Assembly (NCBI RefSeq): GCF_014199525.1
Contig: NZ_JACHNU010000001.1
Coordinates: forward strand, 1,094,182 to 1,158,181
Reading direction: 5' to 3'
Length of the DNA stretch: 64,000 bases
DNA from: Conexibacter arvalis
Lineage (GTDB): Bacteria > Actinomycetota > Thermoleophilia > Solirubrobacterales > Solirubrobacteraceae
In this document: positions 16,681-28,816 of the stretch, piece by piece
Layout: every line of letters starts with the position of its first letter
Position numbering within the stretch: position 1 is the first letter of the stretch
Notes under the pieces: model-generated
Databases searched by the model: none
Told to the model about the DNA's origin: nothing
Seen by the model: the letters and a program-made list of their open reading frames with translations, nothing else
Made by a program: the position numbers and the translations under genes

Positions 16681-18293
16681 TCAGGGCGCCGGCTCGAACA
16701 GCGTCGCGCCGGGCCACACGCCCGGCGCGAGCGCGACCGGCGTCGGCGAGACGTACTCGACGACGCGGAAGCCGTCGACCTCGCGCTCGCGCCGCTGCGG
16801 GAAGAGCGCGGCCAGCTCCGCCTCGGCCGGCGCGGGCGCGATCGGGTGCAGCGCCCGCTGGCCCGGGCCGCGCGCCGGCTCGACGACCAGCCACGCGCGC
16901 CTGGCGCTGAGCGGCTGCGACGCCGGGACGGTGCGCAGGTAGTGGGTGACGACCGGCTGCCCCAGCGGCGTCGCCGCGATCACCGGCGCGGCGTCGCCGG
17001 CCTGCGCGTCGGCGGCGCTGACGGCGGCGAGCGCGGCGCGCCAGTTGGTCTGCTCGTAGTGCCAGTCGGTGTGCGCCCACACGACCGCCGTCACGCAGAC
17101 GGCGAGGTAGGCCGCCAGCGGGATCGCCCGCAGTCGCAGCAGGCCCAGCGCGACGAGCGCGGCGCAGAGCGGCAGCGCGTAGAGCAGGTTGCGCATGTAG
17201 AGGCGGTCGTAGAGCCCGGTGACGGCGAGCGCGACCGGCACGGCCAGCCCGATCGCGAGCAGCGCGAGCAGGGCGGCCGGGCCGTCGGCGAGCGGACCGT
17301 CGGGGTCGGCCGCGGCGGGCGGCGCGGCGGCGGGTCGCGCGGCGGCGGTCGGCGGCGCCGGAGCGGCGGACGACACGCCGACGGCGGCGCGCCCCGCCGC
17401 GCGGGCGGCGAGCGCGGCGCGAACGGCCAGCGCGAGGCCGACGGCGCCGCCGGCGAGGAAGAGCGCGAGGCCGAGCGCCTCCAGCCACGTCCGCGGCACG
17501 TTCATCCCCGTCGCGAACTGGCGGACCAGCTGCTCGACCCGCTCGAGGAGATCGGTGCCGGCGATGAAGCCGGCGCGCTCGTCGCCGGTCTGCTCGCGCA
17601 CCATCGCGACCAGCGGCAGCAGCGCGACGAGCACCGCCGCGGCGGCGGCCGCGGTCGCGACACGGGCGCGCGGCCGCAGCCACAGCAGCACGACCACCTC
17701 GGCGAGCACGAGGAAGCCGCCGTAGTAGTGGGTCCAGATCGTCGCCGCGGCGGCGAGGCCCCACAGCGCGAGGCGCCGGCCCGTCGCGGACTCCAGCACG
17801 GCCGCGAACGCCCACACGCTCAGCAGCGCGGTCAGCACGAGCAGCGCGTAGGAGCGGGCGTCGAGCGCGTAGACGACCAGCACCGGCGAGACGGTCACGA
17901 TCGCCGCCGCCGCGAGCGCCGGCACGCGGCCGACCAGGCGCCGCAGCGCGAGGTAGGCGACCGGCGTGGCGGCGATCGAGGCGAGCGCGGAGACGGTCCG
18001 CAGCGTCGCCTCGCCGCTGTCCCCGACCACCTGCGACCACGCCCACGTCAGCAGGTAGAAGAGCGGCGGGGTCGACTCGGTCCGGCCGATCGTCTCCCAC
18101 ACCGCGCCGAGGCCGCCGGCGTCGACGACGGCGGCGGTGTAGGTCTCGTCGAACCAGAGGCTCGACCCGTCGAGGAACGGCAGCCGCAGGGCCGCGGCGA
18201 GCACGGTCGCGAGCGCCAGCAGCGCGACCGTGGCGCGGCCGGCCTCCCGTCGCGGGGAGGCCGACGCCAGCGCGTCGATGCTCGCCGCGCCGC

Positions 18294-18297
<4 letters not shown>
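16681..18297 (-). CDS. GT-C (family 39/83-like) membrane glycosyltransferase; apparent CTG start
   Basis: A polytopic protein of about 538 residues. The first hydrophobic segment is followed by [11 protein letters not shown] with the acidic DE pair of PMT/ArnT-like transferases and by [11 protein letters not shown], so the donor is probably a polyprenyl-phosphate sugar used outside the membrane. About eleven hydrophobic segments follow, with an Ala/Pro-rich loop around residue 290 and a soluble C-terminal domain. No ATG, GTG or TTG exists upstream of the first membrane segment; the first is a GTG at 18204 that would cut that segment. An in-frame CTG at 18297 overlaps the upstream carboxylase beta stop (C-TGA) and gives a sensible N-terminus, so I use it. 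Confidence 0.75.
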
Positions 18298-19862
<1,565 letters not shown>

Positions 19863-19928
19863 ATCGGCGGCGATGCTAGTGGGTCGCTCCGGCGATGACC
19901 GCCGTTACGCGGCCCCGAATGGGGGGTT

Positions 19929-20417
19929 CTACGCGCCGGGCTTGACGACCATCAGGAAGACCGCGATCACGACCAGCAGCGAGACGCCGGCGGAGAAGAG
20001 CGCGTGCTGGCGCGACAGCTGGCCGTACTCGGCGCTGAGCGTCCCGCCGCCCTGGGCGTCGAGCGCGGCGCGGTCGCGCAGTCTGCGCTCGAGCGGGATC
20101 ATCACCGCGTGCTCGATCCCAAGGATCACGATCAGGATCGCGAAGCCGCCGCTCCACCAGCCGCTGGAGAAGTCGCTCCAGCGGTCGGCGGCGAGGTAGA
20201 CGCCGGCGATCAGGACCAGCATCGCGGCGGGCGTCACGAGCTTGCGGGCGATCTGGATCTGCGACTCGTGCACGGCGGCCAGCGAGCGCGGATCGAGTCT
20301 GCGCGCGACGCCGTCGATGATCGGATAGACGAACGTCACGCCGAAGGCGACGATCGCCGCCGCGATGTGGACGAAGAGGACGATCGCGTAGAAGTCGAGG
20401 TGCCCGGGAGCGGTCAT
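19929..20417 (-). CDS. DUF2269-like integral membrane protein
   Basis: A 162-residue membrane protein with four hydrophobic helices. The N-terminal DFYAIVLFVHIAAAIVAFG with a conserved His and the second helix after a polar segment (HESQIQIARK) resemble the DUF2269/YqhA-like small membrane protein families of unknown function. I chose the ATG at 20417 over a more distant ATG at 20528, because the preceding residues are Arg-rich and unlike a natural N-terminus. It lies downstream of the large exported protein and upstream of the carboxylase gene, with no obvious functional link. Confidence 0.7.
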   Translation of the reverse strand: MTAPGHLDFYAIVLFVHIAAAIVAFGVTFVYPIIDGVARRLDPRSLAAVHESQIQIARKLVTPAAMLVLIAGVYLAADRWSDFSSGWWSGGFAILIVILGIEHAVMIPLERRLRDRAALDAQGGGTLSAEYGQLSRQHALFSAGVSLLVVIAVFLMVVKPGA

Positions 20418-20497
20418 GAGGCCAGAAGCTATCCGACCGAGCCGACGACGCGCCGCGCGGGTGCGCGCGCGTGCCGGGTGGTCTGAGGACATCGGGC

Positions 20498-20526
20498 GCG
20501 CCGCGCTCCCTGCGCGAGCGCGGCGC
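20498..20526 (-). terminator. Hairpin terminator candidate after the 1000-residue exported protein
   Basis: A perfect 10-bp stem (GCGCCGCGCT with AGCGCGGCGC) encloses a 9-nt loop, about 18 bases past the stop codon at 20544. An outer GGGCGC/GCGCCC pairing may extend it. Confidence 0.6.
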
Positions 20527-20543
20527 ACCGGAGCGCCCGTGCG

Positions 20544-23500
20544 CTACCGCAGCTTCGCTCTCACCTTCAGCGACGCGCGGGCGCCGTCGGTCTGCCGCGT
20601 CTTGACGGTCACCGTCAGCGGCCCTCTGCGTCTCGCCAGCCGTCGCGCGAGCCCGCCGCGGGCCGTGACGCCCCGCAGCGTCATCGAGACCGTCCGCGGC
20701 GCGCCTCTGCGCGGCAGTCTCAGCGTCACGGTGCGGCCGCGCGTGCGGACCGCTCTGCCGGCGAGCCGCTTCTTGCCGCGCTTCGCGACGACCGTCGCGG
20801 GGGCGAGCCGCAGGCCTCTGGGCAGCGCGAGCGAGACCGACCGCAGGCGCTTGCCGGACGGCGCGGTGACCTTCGACGACAGGTTGCCTCTGCCGCCGCG
20901 GAAGCGCAGCGAGGCGGTCGCCTTCGTGCAGCCCCGCACGACCAGTCTTGGGCGGGCGCTCGCCCGCTTGCCGTTCTGGCCGGTGAAGGCGGCCTTCAGC
21001 GGCGGGCGGCGGCAGAGGTCGCCGACGGTCGTCAGCGCGCCCTGGCGGCCTCTGAACTTCAGCGTGAAGCTGGAGAGCGCGAGGTCGGGGATGCGGTCGA
21101 AGGTCGTGATGACCGTGCCCGCTCTGCTGATCGAGATGATCCCCTCGAGGTCGAGCGACACCTCGCCGCGCAGCTGCACGACGAGCTTCGGCAGCCCGGT
21201 GCCGACTCTCACGAGGTAGGTCGGCCCGCGCAGCGGTCGCTCGATCAGCGGGCTGACGGCCGTCGCCGTCGCGACCATCGACCGTCTCGAGCAACTGTCC
21301 TGCTCCAGCTCCTCCGGGCGGCAGGAGGCGTTGATCGTCGGCAGGTTGGTCGAGAGGGCGCGCGGGAGGGTGACGACCGCGGTTCTCATCGCCGCCTGGC
21401 CGGCGCGCTGCGTGATTCTCGTCGTGAACCGCGGCTGGACGCCTCTGCGGGTGGCGTTCCTGCCGGAGATCGTGCCGGTGATCCGCGGCGCGAACGGCAG
21501 TCTCTCGCAGCCGCTGACCGTGATGCTGCTGTTCGCCGTCGCGCCCGGGCCGCCGTCGAGCGGCGTGAAGACGCCGCCGGCCGGGCGCTCGCCGCAGCTG
21601 GTCGGGTTGCGCATGAAGCCCTCGCGGTCGACGGTGACGATCAGTCTGCGGATCGCGAGCGGGATGCCGAACTGGAGCGCCGGGATCGGGTCGCTGACGA
21701 CGTCGAGCCCGCCGTCGGCGCCGAGCGCCAGCCGCTGGCCGACGATCACCGTGCCGGCGTCGACCGGGCCGAGCCGCGCCGGCACCTTGACCGACAGGCC
21801 GGCCGGGTCGCCGGGCACCTTCGGCTCGGTCAGGTAGATGCTGCCGGGCAGCGTCGGCGGCTCGCCGCCGGAGCCGACGATCGACTGGACGCTGCCGATC
21901 CGGCTCGACTCCTCGCAGTTGCCGGCGGCCGCGTTCGTCAGCGAGCACTTCGTCAGCCCTCTCAGCGCCAGCGACCCTATGAGGCCCGGCGGCAAGTCGA
22001 ACGCGACCGAACCGACCGGGACCGTTCTGTCGGGCCGGTCGAAGCTGAGCGTGAACGCGGTCGTCGCGCCGGCCTGCGGGTTGGCGACCAAGGTCCCCAT
22101 CGACGGCGCGAACAGGCGCACGCAGTCGCCGGCGGTCGTGAACGAGCCGGTCGGTCTGATCGCCGGCCCGCCCGACCACGGCCCGACGACCGCCTGGGAG
22201 ACGTTCTCGCCGCAGGTCGTCGGCGTCACCAGCGCCGAGCGGGCGCCGCCTCTGAAGGTCAGTCTGAAGTTGGTGAACGCGATCTGCGGCAGGTCGCTGA
22301 AGACGGTCGTCACCTGGCCGGTCGCGTTGTCGGGGTTGACGGTCGCCGAGACCTTGATGTGCGCGCCGAACAGCGGCACGTCGAGGAACAGCCGCAGCCG
22401 GTCGGTCGGCGTCTGGGTGCCGAAGTAGACGGTGCCGGGGAAGTTGCCGAGGATCGGGGAGGTGAAGTCGATCGTGCCGACCTCCGAGGAGGCCGGGCAG
22501 TTGGCCGGCACCGACGTGTCGCTCTGCGCGAAGCCCGCGTCGGTGCACGCCTCCAGGTTGGCCGCGAGCGCCGCGTTCAGCAGCACGCCCGGCGGCGCTA
22601 TGACGGTCGTTCTGCGGACGTGCGAGTTGTCGCGCTCCGGCGTGCCCGCGCCGGGGCGGACGTCGAAGCTGATCGCCGAGGTCGAGTCGGGCGTCGACGG
22701 GTCGGCCGCCGTCGTCAGCGACGCCCCGAACGGGACGTTCTCGCAGTCGGTCGGTCGGTAGCTCGCCGTCCCGCTGGTGGTCTCGCCGGCGTGCGAGACC
22801 GCGGAGACGGTGATCGGCGCGTCGATGCACGCGGTCGGGTTGGTGAAGAAGCTTCTGCCCGCCGGCGTGAAGCCGTAGAGCGTCTGCACGAGGCTGTCGA
22901 CGTGGACGCTCAGGCCTGAGGCCTCGTCGGGGATGCCGCTGATCGAGGCGCGCAGCCCAAGGTTGTGCGGGATCACCGTGATCGGCGAGACCAGCTTCAC
23001 GCGTCTGACGAGCGGCGCGAGGGGCGCCGGCGGGCCGACATCGATGCCAAAGGCGGTCGGATATCTCGCCGGGTCCGGCGAGGGGATGCGGTAGATCGAG
23101 CCGCTCAGCGGGACCGGGATGTTGCCCGGCAGCTCGATGACGCCCGGGATGCCGATCGGGACGTACGCGGTCGCGTTGGTCGTCGCCTCGCCGACGATCG
23201 TCTCGGCCCCGCAGTCGGTTCTGCTCGTGCTCTCCGGATCGAATCTCTCGCACACGTCGGCGTTTCTGACGTTCGCGACGATGCCGGGCGCGAGGTCGAT
23301 CTGCAGCTCGTCGACGCTGTCGGCTCTGCCGTCGCCGCTGCCGTCGAACTCGACCGCGATCCGCATGTCGGGATGGGCGCCCGCGGCGAACGGGCCCGAC
23401 GGCGGCAGCGGGCCGCCTCTGGAGGGCGCCACCGGCGTCGCCGTCACGCCTTCGATCGCGAACGCCTGCGCGCTGGCTGCGAGCGCGCACGGCGACAGGA

Positions 23501-23546
23501 CCGCGGCGAGCGCTGCGATCAGCGCTCGCGGGGGAACGAGCTTCAT
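20544..23546 (-). CDS. Very large exported modular surface protein (paralogue of the 41-50 kb proteins)
   Basis: A 1000-residue protein with a clear signal peptide (residues 1-29). It is built from recurring beta-rich segments with the landmarks AGAHPD, LPPGLIG, NPTSC or NPTAC, a Cys-containing turn before S-x-IG, and SFTLKFRGRQGALTT. The same landmarks occur in the proteins at 41380-44226 and 46996-49794, so these are one family. The C-terminal 150 residues are Arg/Lys-rich and end in a basic tail (KVRAKLR). I know no function for the family; a cell-surface or matrix structural role is inference. A strong AAGGAGAGGTGAG ribosome binding site precedes the ATG. AGA arginine codons are frequent. 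Confidence 0.75.
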   Translation of the reverse strand: MKLVPPRALIAALAAVLSPCALAASAQAFAIEGVTATPVAPSRGGPLPPSGPFAAGAHPDMRIAVEFDGSGDGRADSVDELQIDLAPGIVANVRNADVCERFDPESTSRTDCGAETIVGEATTNATAYVPIGIPGVIELPGNIPVPLSGSIYRIPSPDPARYPTAFGIDVGPPAPLAPLVRRVKLVSPITVIPHNLGLRASISGIPDEASGLSVHVDSLVQTLYGFTPAGRSFFTNPTACIDAPITVSAVSHAGETTSGTASYRPTDCENVPFGASLTTAADPSTPDSTSAISFDVRPGAGTPERDNSHVRRTTVIAPPGVLLNAALAANLEACTDAGFAQSDTSVPANCPASSEVGTIDFTSPILGNFPGTVYFGTQTPTDRLRLFLDVPLFGAHIKVSATVNPDNATGQVTTVFSDLPQIAFTNFRLTFRGGARSALVTPTTCGENVSQAVVGPWSGGPAIRPTGSFTTAGDCVRLFAPSMGTLVANPQAGATTAFTLSFDRPDRTVPVGSVAFDLPPGLIGSLALRGLTKCSLTNAAAGNCEESSRIGSVQSIVGSGGEPPTLPGSIYLTEPKVPGDPAGLSVKVPARLGPVDAGTVIVGQRLALGADGGLDVVSDPIPALQFGIPLAIRRLIVTVDREGFMRNPTSCGERPAGGVFTPLDGGPGATANSSITVSGCERLPFAPRITGTISGRNATRRGVQPRFTTRITQRAGQAAMRTAVVTLPRALSTNLPTINASCRPEELEQDSCSRRSMVATATAVSPLIERPLRGPTYLVRVGTGLPKLVVQLRGEVSLDLEGIISISRAGTVITTFDRIPDLALSSFTLKFRGRQGALTTVGDLCRRPPLKAAFTGQNGKRASARPRLVVRGCTKATASLRFRGGRGNLSSKVTAPSGKRLRSVSLALPRGLRLAPATVVAKRGKKRLAGRAVRTRGRTVTLRLPRRGAPRTVSMTLRGVTARGGLARRLARRRGPLTVTVKTRQTDGARASLKVRAKLR

Positions 23547-23598
23547 CTCACCTCTCCTTGCGACGTGACGGTGACGACCTTCCGTCTCGCACGGGGTC

Positions 23599-23619
23599 CA
23601 TGCCCGTCATCCGGGCATG
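23599..23619 (-). terminator. Hairpin between the ABC exporter operon and the 1000-residue protein
   Basis: CATGCCCG and CGGGCATG form a perfect 8-bp stem with a 5-nt loop, about 26 bases past the permease stop codon. It probably ends the exporter transcript. Confidence 0.55.
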
Positions 23620-23644
23620 GCAAACAGGCGCGTTTCAAGCAGGG

Positions 23645-24433
23645 TCAGCGCACGTCGCGGCGGTCGAACAGGGCGACCGCGAGCGCGGTGAAGAGGAGGC
23701 CGCCGGCGAGCAGCAGGCCGAAGTCGCCCCAGTCGGCGCCGTTGCGCAGCGGCTCGTCGCCGTAGGCCCACTGGAACGGCGAGAAGCCGAGGTGGTCCGA
23801 CAGCCCCGCGACGAACGGGGCGATCGAGGTGTAGAGGAAGCCGGCGGCGGCCAGCCCGGCGGCGATCCCGAGGCTGAGGCCGCGGCGGCCGGTCGCGCCG
23901 CTGAGGCAGAGCGCGATCCCGCCGTAGAGGACGCCGAGCAGCAGGTTGCCGGCCGTCGCGGCGGCGAGCTTGCCGGCCGACAGGTCGATGTCGACGAGCG
24001 GGCCGATCGCGACCAGGCCCAGCCACGTCACGAGCCCCAGGGCCAGCAGTCCGGCGAGCAGCGCGACCGCCTTCTCGATCACCACGCGGGCGCGGTGGAT
24101 CGGCGTCGCCAGCAGCAGGTCCATCGTCCCGCGCTCCTCCTCGCCGGCGATCGCCCGCGCCCCGCGGCCGATCGCGAAGCTGAGGAAGATCAGCGGTCCG
24201 AGCGTCGAGAACAGCTGGCCCTGGAGGTAGCCGGCCGGCGTGCCGAGGTCGGCGATCCCGACGGCCGACTGGACCGACGGCGGCAGCTCGCCGAAGCTTC
24301 TCGTCAGCGTGTCGTCGCCTTCGATCGACGGCCAGAAGGCGAGCACGACGGCGACGAGCGCGAGCGTCGAGAGGCTCCAGCCGATCATGGCGGCGCGCTC
24401 GCTGCGCAGCGTGCGGAGCGCCAGCTCAGGCAT
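23645..24433 (-). CDS. ABC-2 type transporter permease
   Basis: A membrane protein of 262 residues with about six hydrophobic segments. The EERGTMDLLLATPIHR motif after the second segment is the typical cytoplasmic elbow of ABC-2 exporter permeases such as the NatB and drug-exporter families. It overlaps the ATP-binding subunit gene by eight bases, so the two subunits are co-translated. The transported molecule is unknown; such two-gene exporters carry drugs, lipids, Na+ or peptides. Confidence 0.88.
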   Translation of the reverse strand: MPELALRTLRSERAAMIGWSLSTLALVAVVLAFWPSIEGDDTLTRSFGELPPSVQSAVGIADLGTPAGYLQGQLFSTLGPLIFLSFAIGRGARAIAGEEERGTMDLLLATPIHRARVVIEKAVALLAGLLALGLVTWLGLVAIGPLVDIDLSAGKLAAATAGNLLLGVLYGGIALCLSGATGRRGLSLGIAAGLAAAGFLYTSIAPFVAGLSDHLGFSPFQWAYGDEPLRNGADWGDFGLLLAGGLLFTALAVALFDRRDVR

Positions 24434-25382
24434 CGGCGCCGCGCTCCCGTGAGGTCGCTCCCGGCGCGGCCGCGCCCGGCGGGCCGCCCTGCGCGCCCTT
24501 CGCGTCGTAGCGGTCGAGGAACAGCTCCTCCAGCTCCGGCTCCTGGGCGGTGAGGCTGACGACCTCGTGGCGGGCGACCGCCTTCACGACCGCGTCCATC
24601 CCGCCGTGGACGGTGAAGCGCGCGAGCGGGCCGCGCACGTCGACGCCGCTCACGCCGGGCAGGCCGGCGAAGTCCTCGGCGGCGACCGGCGCGGCGAAGG
24701 TGACGGCGACCTTGCGCGGCGCGCTGCGCTTGAGGTCCTCGATCCGCTCGACCGCGAGCAGCCTGCCGGCGCGGATCATCGCGACGCGGTCGGCGACGTG
24801 CTCGAGCTCGCTCAGCACGTGGGAGGAGAGCAGCACGGTCGCGCCGTCGCGGCTGACCTCGGCGACCAGCTCGTGGAAGGTGCGCTGCAGCAGCGGGTCC
24901 AGCCCGCTGGTCGGCTCGTCGAGGATCAGCACCTCCGGTCGGTGCATGAACGCCTGGATCAGCCCGACCTTCTGCTTGTTGCCCTTCGACAGCTCGCGGA
25001 TCGGCCGCTCGAGCGGGAGGCCGAAGCGATCGGCGAGCGCGGCGACGTACGCGCGGCCGACGCCGCCGCGCAGCCGCGCGAGGAAGGTCAGCAGCTCGCG
25101 GCCGGTCGCCTCCTCGTACAGCGCCAGCTCGCCGGCGAGGTAGCCGAGCCGTCGTCGCACGTCGACGCCGCGTCTGCGCACGTCGAGGCCAAGGATCTCG
25201 GCGCTGCCGCGGGTCGGCCGCAGGAGATCGAGCAGCAGCCGGATCGTCGTCGACTTGCCGGCGCCGTTGGGGCCGATGTAGCCGAACACCTCGCCGCGCG
25301 CGACCTCCAGGTCGAGGCCGTCGAGCGCCGTCACCTTCGGGTAGGCCTTCGTCAGGTCGCGCGTGCGGATCGCGGCGTCCAT
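24426..25382 (-). CDS. ABC-2 exporter ATP-binding subunit
   Basis: A 318-residue ABC ATPase. The Walker A motif GPNGAGKST is near residue 38, the signature segment reads ELSKGNKQKVGLIQAF, Walker B is VLILDEPTSGLDP, and the H-loop is LSSHVLSE. The C-terminal extension of about 100 residues (beginning AVTFAAPV) is normal for drug- and lipid-type exporters (DrrA/CcmA-like). It is the first gene of a two-gene operon with the permease. The last residues are Gly/Ala/Pro-rich and overlap the permease start. Confidence 0.92.
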   Translation of the reverse strand: MDAAIRTRDLTKAYPKVTALDGLDLEVARGEVFGYIGPNGAGKSTTIRLLLDLLRPTRGSAEILGLDVRRRGVDVRRRLGYLAGELALYEEATGRELLTFLARLRGGVGRAYVAALADRFGLPLERPIRELSKGNKQKVGLIQAFMHRPEVLILDEPTSGLDPLLQRTFHELVAEVSRDGATVLLSSHVLSELEHVADRVAMIRAGRLLAVERIEDLKRSAPRKVAVTFAAPVAAEDFAGLPGVSGVDVRGPLARFTVHGGMDAVVKAVARHEVVSLTAQEPELEELFLDRYDAKGAQGGPPGAAAPGATSRERGADA

Positions 25383-25524
25383 CTCGCCGTCGATCCTCTC
25401 CGATCCGGTCGACGGAGGAACGTCGGCGCGCCGGGCGGCCGCGCCATGCCGGCCGCGCGGGATCCCACCGCGCCGGCCGCGCGGGCCGCGCCGCCGGATC
25501 GGATCGGGCGGCGCGGGTCAGGCG

Positions 25525-27138
<1,614 letters not shown>

Positions 27139-27243
27139 GCGTTCGAGGTTACTTCGGGGTCTGCGAGAAGACCGCCGATCGGGCGACGCGCCGACTGGCC
27201 CGTCTCGCCGGGCGGTCCGCGTGCCCGTGCCGGCGCCGGGCGC

Positions 27244-27333
27244 GCCGTCGCGCGGGCGCGCACCTGCCGCGTGGCGTGCCGTCGCGCGGGCACGTACCCG
27301 CCGCCGGGCGCGCCGTCGCGCGGGCGCGTACGC
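27244..27333. repeat. Three tandem imperfect 34-bp GC-rich repeats
   Basis: The core GCCGTCGCGCGGG occurs at 27244, 27278 and 27312, exactly 34 bp apart, and each copy is followed by a GCGCGCAC, GCACGTAC or GCGCGTAC variant. The array fills the space between the divergent mutase and moaX genes and ends just before the moaX start, so it overlaps their promoter region. Confidence 0.7.
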
Positions 27334-27340
27334 TTGCTGC

Positions 27341-28063
27341 ATGGAGGTGACGATCCGACTGTTCGCGATGCTGCGCGAGCGCGCGGGGACGGCTGAGCTG
27401 CGCCTCGAGCTGCCCGACGGCGCCCGCGTCCGCGACGCCCTCGCGACGCCCCAGGTGGCGGCGCTGGCGGAGGGGCTCCCGCTCGTGCTGGCGGTCAACC
27501 GCGAGTACGCGGCCGACGACCTGCCGCTGTCGCCGGGCGACGAGCTCGCGCTGGTGCCGCCGGTGTCGGGCGGGGCCGGCGGGGAGGGCGCCGTCGACGA
27601 CGCCGATGCGACGCCGCGCCCCGCCGACGCGCGCGGCTCCGCCGCCACCGCCGCGCCCCACGTCGCGATCCGCGACGAGCCGCTGTCGCTCGACGCGCTC
27701 GTCGCCCGCGTGCGTGACCCGCGCGCCGGCGCCGTCGTTACCTTCTCCGGCGTGACGCGCGAGGTCGACGAGCTCGTCTACGAGGCCTACGGCGAGATGG
27801 CGCTGGAGCAGATGGCGACGATCGTGCGCGAGGCGGTCGACCGCCACGGCCTCTGCGCCGCCGCCGCGGAGCACCGCGTCGGGCGCGTGCCGCTGTCCGA
27901 GCCCTCGGTGCTCGTCGCCGTCTCGGCGCCGCACCGCCCCGAGGCGTTCGCCGGCGCCCGCGAGATCATCGACCGCATCAAGGCCGCCGCCCCGATCTGG
28001 AAGCAGGAGGTCGAGGCCGGCGCGGCGAGCTGGGTCGACGGCACCACCCCGCCGGTCGGCTGA
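27341..28063 (+). CDS. moaX: Fused molybdopterin synthase, MoaD-MoaE (MoaX type)
   Basis: Residues 1-78 are a MoaD domain that ends in the double glycine of VPPVSGG (Gly77-Gly78). A linker of about 27 residues follows, and residues 106-240 are MoaE with AVVTFSGVTRE, the HRVG segment and the active-site IKAAAPIWKQE lysines. Molybdopterin synthase adds the dithiolene sulfurs to precursor Z. The MoaD C-terminal glycine must be free to accept sulfur, so the fusion is expected to need cleavage after Gly78, as known for mycobacterial MoaX. All arginines that I checked use CGN codons, unlike the AGA-rich genes nearby. No other Moco gene was seen in the window. Confidence 0.9.
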   Translation: MEVTIRLFAMLRERAGTAELRLELPDGARVRDALATPQVAALAEGLPLVLAVNREYAADDLPLSPGDELALVPPVSGGAGGEGAVDDADATPRPADARGSAATAAPHVAIRDEPLSLDALVARVRDPRAGAVVTFSGVTREVDELVYEAYGEMALEQMATIVREAVDRHGLCAAAAEHRVGRVPLSEPSVLVAVSAPHRPEAFAGAREIIDRIKAAAPIWKQEVEAGAASWVDGTTPPVG

Positions 28064-28067
28064 GCGT

Positions 28068-28532
28068 TCACCGGGTGCGCAGCTCCGGCGGCAGGTAGCG
28101 CTGCGCATCACGCTCGGCCTGCTCCAGGCGCCGCTGCATCTCGCGTTCCTCGCGCGCGATCTCCCGCCGGCGCATCCAGCGTGGGAAGCGCAGCCGGCGG
28201 CGACGGGGCTCGCCGAGCAGGGACCGCTCGTCGCTGTCGACCATCCACGGCTCCAGCTCCTCGCGCGTCAGCACGACCGTCGGTCTGCCCGGAAGCGTCA
28301 CGCGGATCTCGCCGTCCGCCTCGAGCTGATGGCGGGCGGGGTAGATGAAGAACTGGACCAGCCCGCCGTCGGCGTCGAAGCGGAGGTTGTGGTCCTCGGG
28401 CGTCTCGTCGTACTCGACGATCGGGCGGGGCGGGTCGATCCAGCAGTTCAGCTCGTCGACGAATGCGGAATATCTGACGCGATCGAAGGTCACGTCGCCG
28501 ATCGCGAAGCGCTTCTGGTCTGACTCTTCCAT
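28068..28532 (-). CDS. Small protein with DUF2283-like core, probable partner of the overlapping upstream gene
   Basis: A 154-residue protein. Residues 15-80 contain FDRVRYSAFVDELNCWID, PIVEYDETPEDHNLRFD, DGGLVQFFIYPARHQLE and EIRVTLP, which resembles the DUF2283 pattern (a YD-rich beta sheet that often accompanies DUF4258 nucleases). The C-terminal third is a charged, Arg/Glu-rich helix. It starts 43 bases inside the preceding gene, so the two are certainly co-expressed. A partner or antitoxin role is inference from the pairing. No membrane segment or signal peptide is present. Confidence 0.6.
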   Translation of the reverse strand: MEESDQKRFAIGDVTFDRVRYSAFVDELNCWIDPPRPIVEYDETPEDHNLRFDADGGLVQFFIYPARHQLEADGEIRVTLPGRPTVVLTREELEPWMVDSDERSLLGEPRRRRLRFPRWMRRREIAREEREMQRRLEQAERDAQRYLPPELRTR

Positions 28533-28813
28533 CGCGGTCCTTTCCGTTGACCGTATGCGGTCACGATGTATGGCTCGTCCGCGGTCCAGTCGACGACGGC
28601 GAACAACCAGGCGCTCGGACCCGCGCCCAGCTTCCAGTAACGCCAGCGACCGGCTCGCGGGTCAGGCGTGATCGCATCGGGCTCGCGGACCATCGCGAGC
28701 ACCGCGTCCTGCCAAGGCCACATCTCTTCGTGCTCGAGGACGACGTGCACCCAGTTTCTCGGCCGCAGCACCACCTGTCTACACCACGGGTCTTGTGTGA
28801 CGCGCGCTCTCAC
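28490..28813 (-). CDS. DUF4258/RelE-fold-like small protein, putative toxin
   Basis: A 107-residue protein with the pattern WVHVVLEHEEMWPWQD, then LAMVREPDAITPDP, a Trp/Tyr-rich strand and DEPYIVTAYGQ near the end. An early His, a central Pro-Asp and a late V-T-A-Y are typical of DUF4258 or BECR-fold nuclease-like toxins. The start is a GTG at 28813; inner GTGs near 28772 are possible. The end overlaps the next gene by 43 bases. A perfect 22-bp palindrome lies 3 bp upstream of the start, where an autoregulatory operator would be expected. The codon use is somewhat less GC-biased than its neighbours. The toxin function is an inference. Confidence 0.55.
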   Translation of the reverse strand: MRARVTQDPWCRQVVLRPRNWVHVVLEHEEMWPWQDAVLAMVREPDAITPDPRAGRWRYWKLGAGPSAWLFAVVDWTADEPYIVTAYGQRKGPRWKSQTRSASRSAT

Positions 28814-28816
28814 GAG

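Noticed and set aside
27244-27333. CRISPR array
   Set aside because: Three short repeats with no unique spacers between them and no cas genes; better described as tandem repeats.
27149-28111. Antisense 320-codon frame opposite moaX
   Set aside because: It is the reverse complement of a clear MoaD-MoaE protein and has no recognisable domains.
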